Assembly: GCA_029987235.1 (NCBI GenBank)
Contig: DALTWF010000048.1
Coordinates: forward strand, 1-9,122
Length of the DNA: 9,122 nt
Origin: Methanocorpusculum sp.
GTDB taxonomy: Archaea; Halobacteriota; Methanomicrobia; Methanomicrobiales; Methanocorpusculaceae
Direction: 5' to 3'
The notes beneath the pieces were generated by a model that searched no databases, had not been told where the DNA came from, and saw only the letters and a program-made list of their open reading frames with translations. The translations under genes and the position numbers were made by a program. The number at the start of each line of letters is the position of its first letter. Position 1 is the first letter of the stretch. Below are positions 1 through 6,127 of the stretch, in pieces.

Positions 1-60
1 TTCGCCAGTCACTTCGTTCGACTGGCTCAAGTCTTCGGCTAAAGCCTCAGACCTTCGCTC
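1..60. repeat. Inverted-repeat cluster at left edge, possible dispersed repeat
   Basis: Two dyads sit side by side. GCCAGTC at 4-10 pairs perfectly with GACTGGC at 20-26 across a 9-nt loop. GTCT at 31-34 and GGCT at 37-40 pair with AGCC at 43-46 and AGAC at 49-52, leaving two mismatches between the arms. The stretch is also rich in CTTCG words. It is open in more than one frame on both strands, but I find no start codon or recognisable protein, so I read it as a structured repeat rather than gene sequence. It is cut by the window edge, so its full length is unknown. It could instead be the end of an upstream gene or a terminator hairpin. Confidence 0.45.
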
Positions 61-94
61 CCGCGGTGTTTCCCAAACCCTTCCAGCAAATAAG

Positions 95-110
95 ATAGGG
101 GGGTACCTAT
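95..110. repeat. Short inverted repeat ATAGG/CCTAT
   Basis: ATAGG at 95-99 is mirrored by CCTAT at 106-110 around a G-rich centre that contains the palindrome GGTACC (102-107). It lies between the left-edge dyads and the 30-bp repeat array. It could be a protein-binding site or a boundary of the left repeat; nothing in the sequence decides this. Confidence 0.3.
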
Positions 111-126
111 GGTTAGACGGCTGACC

Positions 127-306
127 TTATTTTAATTCAGAACGGTAAAATGGTCACTGACTTTTTCCGGAACAAAAAATCAGCCACTCACTTTTTTCAT
201 GAGCAAAAATAAGACACCCACTATTTACCCTCACGAAAAAAACCCACCGGTGTAAATCCGCTAAAAAATATAACCACCCGTATTTTCTCACGGCTTTCGC
301 GGGGGA
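127..306. repeat. Degenerate 30-bp tandem repeat with internal dyads
   Basis: Cut into consecutive 30-base blocks from 127, the sequence falls into register. Blocks starting at 157, 187, 217 and 247 each carry, in the same order, a CTxACT-like start, a T-run or TTT/AAA tract, a C/G-rich centre, a run of five to seven A, and an end in CCA or ACA. The blocks at 127 and 277 are weaker members. Small palindromes sit at or near the centre: TTCCGGAA at 165-172, TCATGA at 197-202 and CACCGGTG at 245-252. Inside the last block, CGGCTT at 291-296 pairs with AAGCCG at 314-319. The units have diverged a lot, so the array looks old. There are no spacers of CRISPR type. A regulatory array, a binding-site array or decayed coding sequence on the minus strand are all possible. 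Confidence 0.6.
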
Positions 307-321
307 GATAATTAAGCCGCC

Positions 322-384
322 ACAGAGAAAAATAAACATACTCCGACAAAAAATAAACACACCCCGACAATTTTTCCAAACCCC
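322..384. repeat. Three 21-bp direct repeats
   Basis: Three consecutive 21-base units start at 322, 343 and 364. The first two share the core AAAAATAAACA followed by AC/CT-rich bases. The second and third share the opening CCGACAA. The third has a T-run (TTTTTCC) where the others have AATAAAC. The array follows the 30-bp array after a short non-repeat stretch (307-321) and ends 36 bases before the DUF432 start codon, so it may belong to that gene's control region. A rich AAAATAAA core could also supply a TATA-like element. Confidence 0.5.
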
Positions 385-420
385 TATTACCCAAGACAAC
401 CAATACTATAACCACCAACC

Positions 421-1263
421 ATGCCAGTCAACCCCCTGCGAAAAATAGCATCCCTAAGAAACAGCGCTGTGCAATACCACTGCGAAAAAAGCCCCGCACA
501 AGACACCCGGAAACACTTCACCTTCGGCCGCTTCGGCTTCGAACACGAAGTACACTTCTCCAACCTCACCATAACCGTCAAAAGCGACGGAGGCCTCCAC
601 CAATACAAACGCACCTACAAAAACGGCGAAAACACCTATGAAGCAACCTTCTCCGCAACCAAAGGCTCCCTTCTCCTCCACCCCATAGAACCCAACCACA
701 AACCGAAATCAATCACCGACTTCCTCGAAATAAAATTCAAACCCATCGTAATCGAACCCGACTCGGAATGCACCATCTTTCTCACCTTCCCCATAGAAAT
801 CGCCTGCCTCCTCGAATCCGAAACCGGAAAAGCCGAAGTTCTCGACGTCGTCACCGCCGCCCGCCCCAAATTTTCCATGTACGGCACCTCCGCACGCGGC
901 GTCATAACACGCTACCACGAATCAGAAGTAACCTACACCATCCCCCCCGTGAAAAACTACAAATACGGCGTACTCCGCCTGACCATCAAAAACGACACCC
1001 CCGAATGGGCAACCGTCGGCCGCATCGTCCTGTACATGGAAGGACTCTGGATATACTTCGACGAAAGCATCGCAGGAGCCTGCGCCTCCATGGACATCAA
1101 CGCAAAAGACGTAGCAAAGACCCGGTTCGAAAACGGCATCCTCTGCGACGGCATGCAGGAATCCGTCAGCCTCTTTGAAGAACGCAAAACCGAGTCATTC
1201 ATGAACACTCCCGCAACCCTCCTCGTAGACGAAACCTTCACCATGGACATGGGGCTGATATAA
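421..1263 (+). CDS. DUF432 family protein
   Basis: This 280-residue protein has no signal peptide and no membrane segment, so it should be cytosolic. I recognise it as a DUF432 protein, an archaeal family of unknown function, by its middle and C-terminal half: the stretch around residues 110-145 (IEPDSECTIFLTFPIEIACL, then AEVLDVV), the YGTSARGVITRYHESEV segment at 154-170, and YGVLRLTIKN then EGLWIYFD near 182-214. DUF432 genes are often found beside MscS channels, as here, where the channel starts one base after this stop. The start at 421 is the only sensible ATG. No Shine-Dalgarno sequence precedes it, and positions 396-420 contain no G, so the message may be leaderless. Third codon positions are almost exclusively A or C, unlike the DP2 gene downstream. 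Family assignment is from memory of motif pattern; function is unknown. Confidence 0.75.
   Translation: MPVNPLRKIASLRNSAVQYHCEKSPAQDTRKHFTFGRFGFEHEVHFSNLTITVKSDGGLHQYKRTYKNGENTYEATFSATKGSLLLHPIEPNHKPKSITDFLEIKFKPIVIEPDSECTIFLTFPIEIACLLESETGKAEVLDVVTAARPKFSMYGTSARGVITRYHESEVTYTIPPVKNYKYGVLRLTIKNDTPEWATVGRIVLYMEGLWIYFDESIAGACASMDINAKDVAKTRFENGILCDGMQESVSLFEERKTESFMNTPATLLVDETFTMDMGLI
1251..1259 (+). promoter_or_regulatory. Ribosome binding site for the MscS gene
   Basis: GGGGCTGAT matches the archaeal consensus GGAGGTGAT at seven of nine positions and lies five bases before the ATG at 1265. It is embedded in the last codons of the DUF432 gene, which supports the chosen MscS start and coupled translation. 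Confidence 0.55.
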
Positions 1264-1264
1264 C

Positions 1265-2203
1265 ATGGCAGACGGAGATATAAGCGGATTATTTACCAAC
1301 TCGACACAACCGGAAATAGTATCCGGCTTCCTTGGAGACATATTCGGAAACACCGCAATGTTTCAAACCCCGATAATCGGAACCATCACCGTTTCCGACA
1401 TAATCGGCATAATCGTCATCCTCATACTAACCACCATAATCTGCATTGCTGCAAAACACGCAGTAAGAAAAGTACTGATGGGCAAAGTTGACGGTGCAAA
1501 CATTGACGGCCTGAACAGAACAATCCGCTGGATAATTCTATTCATCGCATTCCTCCTTATCTGCCCCTACCTCCACCTTGACCTCTCAGGACTCATGGTA
1601 GCAGGAGGAGTTGTTGCCCTTGCCATCAGCTTCGCCTGCCAGAACACCCTCTCAAACCTGGTAGCCGGCATACTCCTGATGTTTGAACGACCCGTCTCAG
1701 TCGGTCAGGACATAAAAGCAGGCGACAACGAAGGATATGTGGAAAAAATCGGCATACTTTCCACAACCCTCCGCACTTACAACGGCCTGTATGTGCGAGT
1801 ACCGAACAACACCCTGTTTAACAGCGACATTGTCAACTACGCGGCACATATCGGCCGCAGATTTGACCTGCAGGTCGATATCGCCTATTCCGAAGACGCA
1901 GCCGCCGCCCGCAAAGTGATACTTGAAGCACTCGACCGCTACCCGTATGTCTTCAAATCTCCGGCACCGAACGTATACGTAGACACACTCGGCGAAGACG
2001 GAGTAACACTAACCTGCCGCGTCTGGACACCCTCTTCAACCTGGCTTGGCTGCAAACAGGAACTCTTAGGCATCGTATTCCGCGCCGTTGCCGATGCAGA
2101 AATCGAAATCCCGTTCAGACAGCTCGTATTATGGTACGGAGAAGAAGAAGCAGCCAAACTTGCTGAAAGAAAACGCCTGAAAGAATCGGAGATACAGAAA
2201 TGA
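1265..2203 (+). CDS. mscS: MscS-family small-conductance mechanosensitive channel
   Basis: A 312-residue membrane protein of the MscS family, which opens under membrane tension and releases solutes during hypo-osmotic shock; members form heptamers. Membrane segments are visible at about 43-64, 86-104 and 107-140. The third is the pore helix, with small residues (GLMVAGGVVALAISFACQNT) followed by LSNLVAGILLMFERPVSVGQDI, the hallmark of the family. The beta domain follows at about 145-195 (GYVEKIGILSTTLRTYNGLYVRVPNN is typical), then the mixed C-terminal cage domain to about 290, including the FRQLVL strand, and a charged tail. Length and three-segment layout match minimal MscS. The gene starts one base after DUF432 and overlaps the HEAT gene by four bases, so all are likely co-transcribed. 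Which osmolyte or stress it serves cannot be told from sequence. Confidence 0.95.
   Translation: MADGDISGLFTNSTQPEIVSGFLGDIFGNTAMFQTPIIGTITVSDIIGIIVILILTTIICIAAKHAVRKVLMGKVDGANIDGLNRTIRWIILFIAFLLICPYLHLDLSGLMVAGGVVALAISFACQNTLSNLVAGILLMFERPVSVGQDIKAGDNEGYVEKIGILSTTLRTYNGLYVRVPNNTLFNSDIVNYAAHIGRRFDLQVDIAYSEDAAAARKVILEALDRYPYVFKSPAPNVYVDTLGEDGVTLTCRVWTPSSTWLGCKQELLGIVFRAVADAEIEIPFRQLVLWYGEEEAAKLAERKRLKESEIQK
2188..2193 (+). promoter_or_regulatory. Ribosome binding site for the HEAT-repeat gene
   Basis: GGAGAT lies six bases before the ATG at 2200, inside the final codons of the MscS gene. Together with the ATGA overlap it fixes the HEAT start and points to coupled translation. Confidence 0.5.
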
Positions 2204-2673
2204 AAGAACTCATTACCGCCCTTGGTTCGTCAAATCTTGACGACCGCCACAAAGCAGTGGACAAAATCGCAGAAGAAGCCCGCAAAAACCCCTCAGTGAA
2301 AATTCCAGAGATAATTGAGGCATTAAAGGCAGGAACACCCGACCTCCGCTGGTATTTAGGCCGCGCCCTAATCAAAATCGGTGACGAGACCGTAACACAG
2401 TACATCATCGAGTTTTCCGAAGCGGAAACAGATCTCGAAATCCAGAAATACTACGGTGCGGTCTTAGCCGCGTTCGGCGAAGACTCGATACTTACCTTAA
2501 TCGGACTCTTTGAATCCCCGAATCCGACCACACGCGGCATGGCGTCAGCAGCCCTTGTCCGTATCGGGTCCCCCGCCGCACCGTATCTGTTAGATGCGGC
2601 AAAAACCGACAATCCGCTCGTAAAACTCTGCGTCGGCATGACACTGCAGAAAATCGGAGTATTTGACTACTGA
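2200..2673 (+). CDS. Small HEAT-repeat protein
   Basis: A 157-residue soluble protein made almost wholly of paired helices of HEAT type, about five units starting near residues 1, 33, 65, 97 and 127. The units LRWYLGRALIKIGDE, YYGAVLAAFGED and GMASAALVRIGSP show the recurring small-hydrophobic pattern and the IG/FG turn of PBS-lyase-like HEAT repeats. Such proteins are protein-protein scaffolds and no enzymatic residues are apparent. The start codon overlaps the MscS stop (ATGA) and the stop overlaps the DP2 start (TGATG), so it is wedged tightly between a mechanosensitive channel and the replicative polymerase. A partner among its neighbours is plausible but is inference. Specific function unknown. 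Confidence 0.85.
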   Translation: MKELITALGSSNLDDRHKAVDKIAEEARKNPSVKIPEIIEALKAGTPDLRWYLGRALIKIGDETVTQYIIEFSEAETDLEIQKYYGAVLAAFGEDSILTLIGLFESPNPTTRGMASAALVRIGSPAAPYLLDAAKTDNPLVKLCVGMTLQKIGVFDY

Positions 2674-5600
2674 TGGCAGAACTTGCAGCCTCGCCCCGCT
2701 ACCGTGCCTATCTTGACGGATTGCTTGCCGAATTAAAGCATATCTACGATATAGCAGGCGCCGCACGAAAACAGGGTCTTGACCCGCGTGACGAGGTTGA
2801 AGTGCCTCTTGCAGCAGATTTAGCCGGCCGTGTGGAAAAACTGCTCGGCTACGAAGGACTTGCTGCAAAAATCCATGAGGTTGAAGAAACCGAAAAGAAC
2901 CGTGAAGTTGCATCGCTGAAAATCGCCGATTTCTTCTTAAATAAAGGACTTTCCCGTGAAGAAACCCTTCTTCGCATTATCCGCGCCTCGATGGCGGTAA
3001 TTACGGAAGGTGCAGTAGCCGCCCCGATTGAAGGTTTTGTCAAGTGCAAAATCAAGAAAAACGATGACGGAACCGAATATCTGTCAATCTACTTCGCAGG
3101 ACCGATTCGTTCCGCAGGAGGTACCGCACAGGCAATGTCGGTTCTTGCTGCAGACTACGGCAGAACCCTGCTTGGTCTTGCACCCTACAAGGCGCGGGAA
3201 GAGGAAATCCAGCGCTATATTGAGGAAATCAAGCAGTACCGAAGCATTGCAACGCTGCAGTACACCCCCAAAGACGAGGAAATCCGTCTGATTATCGAAA
3301 ACTGCCCGGTATGCATCGACGGAGAAGATACCGAAAAAGAAGAGGTTTCCGGTCACAGAAACCTTGAACGCGTGGAAACAAACGTTGTCCGTGGAGGAAT
3401 GTGTCTTGTTATCGCCGAAGGAATGTGTCTGAAGGCGCCGAAGATTAAGAAAAACGTCGATGCGATGAACAAAGGAAAAGAAAAACGCGTTATCGACGGC
3501 TGGGACTGGCTGCAGACCTTAATCGACGGCACTTCAAGTTCATCTGCAGAAGAGGAAAAACCCGGAATCCACCCCAAAGACAAATATATCCGCGATATGC
3601 TTGCAGGAAGGCCCGCATTTTCCTATCCGATGGCAAAAGGAGGATTCCGCCTTCGCCTCGGACGGTGCCGCAATACGGGATTTGCAACATGCGGATTTAA
3701 TCCGGCAAGTCTGCACATTTTAGGCGATTATCTATCGGTCGGAACGCAGATGAAGGTTGAACGCCCGGGAAAAGCCTGCGGTGTTGTTCCGTGTGATACG
3801 ATTGAAGGACCGACCGTCCGCCTCGTTTCCGGCGAACTCCGCCGCGTTGACACGCTTTCGGAGGCAAACCGCCTTGTCCGCGACGGTGCAATCGAGTATA
3901 TCCTTGACATAGGGGAAATTCTGATTTCATTCGGAGAATTCATGGAAAACAACCATGTTTTAGCTCCGCCGTCGTATTCGCAGGAATGGTGGGAACTGGA
4001 ATCAGATATGCGCCCGCGCCCGCAAAACGAGGCGGAAGCGCTTTCTTTTGTTGCAGAAGGCTGTTATCTGCATCCGGATTACACATGGTTCTATGATGAC
4101 TGTACCGAAGAGCAACTGGTCTTTCTTTCGGATGCAGTATCAAAAACCGGCAGAACCGATGCGGGAATTCTCTATATTCCGGCAAATCCTGAGGTTAAAG
4201 CGGTTCTTGAAGAACTGCTTGTTCCACACACAGTGGAAAACGGAGAATATGTCGTCAGAATCGCGTTATCGCTTATTGCGTGCCTCGGTCTTACGTATCC
4301 GTCGCTTGAAAAGAACGGCAACTGGGGCAATCTCAAGCCCTGGACAAACGGACTTGACCGTGCAATGCAGCTTTCCGGATTTAAGATGCGTTCCAAGGCA
4401 GGAACGAGAATCGGAGGCAGAATGGGTCGACCGGGCAAATCAGCGCCGCGTAAAATGAAACCGCCGGTACATGTTTTATTCCCGCTCGGAGAATCAGGCG
4501 GGGCGCGGCGGTCTGTGGTTGCTGCAACAAAATCGACTGCTGCATCGACCGAATCCTTAATAGACGGCGCACCGGGTATTTCCGGAGAGGTGAGCGGAAC
4601 GGTGCGGGTTGAGGCGGGAGAGCGCAAATGTCCGGTCTGCGGCAAAACCACCTATAAGAGCAAGTGCCCGACATGCGGAGCACATACGAACCCGGTGTAC
4701 CACTGTCCGCGGTGCCATAAAATCGCAGAAGCAGGCGAAGAAGTCTGTTCTGCCTGCGGAGCACCCGTGGAATGTTCCAAAGAATATTACCTGCCGATTC
4801 GTCAGGAATACGAATCAGCGCTTAAGGAACTCGGTATTGAAAATCCGGGCCGCCTTCCGGAAATCAAGGGTGTTCTCGGTCTGATTTCAAGAGAACATGT
4901 CGTAGAACCGCTTGCAAAAGGCATTCTCCGCGCTAAAAACGAGGTATTTGTCTTCCGTGACGGAACAATCCGTTATGATATGATTGACCTGCCGTTAACG
5001 CATTTCCAGCCGCACGAAATCAATGTTTCCATCGAAAAACTGCGGTCAATCGGCTACACAAAAGACACCTGGGGCAATGAACTTACCGACCCGCACCAGA
5101 CGGTGGAGCTTCTACCGCAGGATATTCTTGTTTCCGAAGATTGCGGGCAGTATCTCGTTAAAATTGCAAAATACATTGACGAAGAACTGACCGAACTGTA
5201 CCACCTTAAACCGTACTATAATGCGGAAACGCCGCAGGATTTAGTAGGGCAGCTGATTATGGGTCTTGCGCCGCACACCTCGGCAGGGGTATTAGCGCGG
5301 CTTGTCGGCTTTACGAAGGCAAAAGCGGGCTATGCGCACCCGTATTACCATGCGGCAAAACGGCGCAACTGCGACGGTGATGAAGACTGTGTCATGCTCA
5401 TGATGGATGGAATCTTGAATTTCTCCCGTGCATTCCTGCCGAGTACACGCGGGGGCACTATGGATGCGCCGCTTGTTTTAACCACGATTCTCAATCCGAA
5501 CGAGGTTGACAAGGAAACACGAAATGTGGATGTATGTCCGCATTATCCGATTGAGGTCTTTAATGCATGTCTTACGTACACGATGCCCAAAGAGGTGGCA

Positions 5601-6122
5601 AAATTCGTTGACCATGTGGACCCGCGTGTAGGAAAACCCGAGCAGTTTGAGGGATTCAAGTTTACGCACAACACGAAGGATATTTCCGAAGGTCCGCTTG
5701 ATACGGCTTACACCGCGATGAAAGGCACCGATGACAAAATCAAGGCGGAACTGGCGCTTGCTGCAAAAATCCGGGCGGTTGATACCGATGACCTTGCAGA
5801 ACGTATCTTAAACAGCCACCTGATGCCGGATATGATTGGAAATCTGCGTTCGTTTTCAAAACAGGCGTTCAACTGCTCAAAATGCCGCAAAAAGTTCCGG
5901 CGCATGACGGTTTCCGGCAAATGCACCCAGTGCGGCGGCGCGTTAAAACCGACGATGCATAAGGGAAATGTTACGAAATACCTTGATATTGCCAAATACA
6001 TGGTCGAAAACTACCATTTATCGCTGTACACGCAGCAGCGCGTAATGGTTACTGAGATGAACATCGACTCGACATTCGGTGAAGAGGAAAAGAATCAGCT
6101 GAATCTTTCGGATTTCTTCTGA
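2673..6122 (+). CDS. polC: DNA polymerase D large subunit DP2
   Basis: The 1149-residue catalytic subunit of archaeal family-D DNA polymerase, which with the exonuclease subunit DP1 (not in this window) forms the replicative polymerase of euryarchaea. Visible family landmarks are GPIRSAGGTAQAM at 143-155, KAGTRIGGRMGRPGK at 575-589 and the catalytic loop NCDGDED at 899-905, with D901 and D903 as the metal-binding aspartates by comparison with Pyrococcus DP2. Four CxxC pairs (653/656, 665/668, 678/681, 692/695) form zinc-ribbon modules. Another zinc site near the end uses C1068, C1071, C1084 and C1087. The last eight residues, QLNLSDFF, are an exact QxxLxxFF PCNA-binding box. The protein is uninterrupted at the NCDGDED loop and elsewhere, so no intein is present. 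The start overlaps the HEAT stop; a GGAG at 2656-2659 is 13 bases upstream, rather far. Assignment is secure. Confidence 0.98.
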   Translation: MAELAASPRYRAYLDGLLAELKHIYDIAGAARKQGLDPRDEVEVPLAADLAGRVEKLLGYEGLAAKIHEVEETEKNREVASLKIADFFLNKGLSREETLLRIIRASMAVITEGAVAAPIEGFVKCKIKKNDDGTEYLSIYFAGPIRSAGGTAQAMSVLAADYGRTLLGLAPYKAREEEIQRYIEEIKQYRSIATLQYTPKDEEIRLIIENCPVCIDGEDTEKEEVSGHRNLERVETNVVRGGMCLVIAEGMCLKAPKIKKNVDAMNKGKEKRVIDGWDWLQTLIDGTSSSSAEEEKPGIHPKDKYIRDMLAGRPAFSYPMAKGGFRLRLGRCRNTGFATCGFNPASLHILGDYLSVGTQMKVERPGKACGVVPCDTIEGPTVRLVSGELRRVDTLSEANRLVRDGAIEYILDIGEILISFGEFMENNHVLAPPSYSQEWWELESDMRPRPQNEAEALSFVAEGCYLHPDYTWFYDDCTEEQLVFLSDAVSKTGRTDAGILYIPANPEVKAVLEELLVPHTVENGEYVVRIALSLIACLGLTYPSLEKNGNWGNLKPWTNGLDRAMQLSGFKMRSKAGTRIGGRMGRPGKSAPRKMKPPVHVLFPLGESGGARRSVVAATKSTAASTESLIDGAPGISGEVSGTVRVEAGERKCPVCGKTTYKSKCPTCGAHTNPVYHCPRCHKIAEAGEEVCSACGAPVECSKEYYLPIRQEYESALKELGIENPGRLPEIKGVLGLISREHVVEPLAKGILRAKNEVFVFRDGTIRYDMIDLPLTHFQPHEINVSIEKLRSIGYTKDTWGNELTDPHQTVELLPQDILVSEDCGQYLVKIAKYIDEELTELYHLKPYYNAETPQDLVGQLIMGLAPHTSAGVLARLVGFTKAKAGYAHPYYHAAKRRNCDGDEDCVMLMMDGILNFSRAFLPSTRGGTMDAPLVLTTILNPNEVDKETRNVDVCPHYPIEVFNACLTYTMPKEVAKFVDHVDPRVGKPEQFEGFKFTHNTKDISEGPLDTAYTAMKGTDDKIKAELALAAKIRAVDTDDLAERILNSHLMPDMIGNLRSFSKQAFNCSKCRKKFRRMTVSGKCTQCGGALKPTMHKGNVTKYLDIAKYMVENYHLSLYTQQRVMVTEMNIDSTFGEEEKNQLNLSDFF

Positions 6123-6127
6123 TATGC

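Noticed and set aside
1..126. Protein-coding gene fragment at the left edge
   Set aside because: Frames on both strands are open but short, have no start codon on the minus strand, and the sequence is dominated by hairpin arms; a repeat explains it better.
127..384. CRISPR array
   Set aside because: Repeats are contiguous and degenerate, with no unique spacers and no cas genes nearby.
768..1178. 136-codon plus-strand frame inside DUF432
   Set aside because: Its product is an arginine/histidine-rich stretch with no protein-like pattern; it is an out-of-frame reading of the C-rich gene.
454..1250. Several open frames of 60-97 codons antisense to the DUF432 gene
   Set aside because: Third positions of the real gene lack T and G, which removes stop codons on the other strand; the encoded peptides resemble nothing and the plus-strand frame carries the family motifs.
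4172..4764. Antisense frames of 159 and 127 codons over DP2
   Set aside because: They overlap the conserved zinc-ribbon and catalytic-core coding region of DP2 and show no recognisable domains.
5361..5400. Intein in DP2 at the catalytic loop
   Set aside because: The NCDGDED loop is continuous and total length is that of an intein-free DP2; no splicing motifs are seen.
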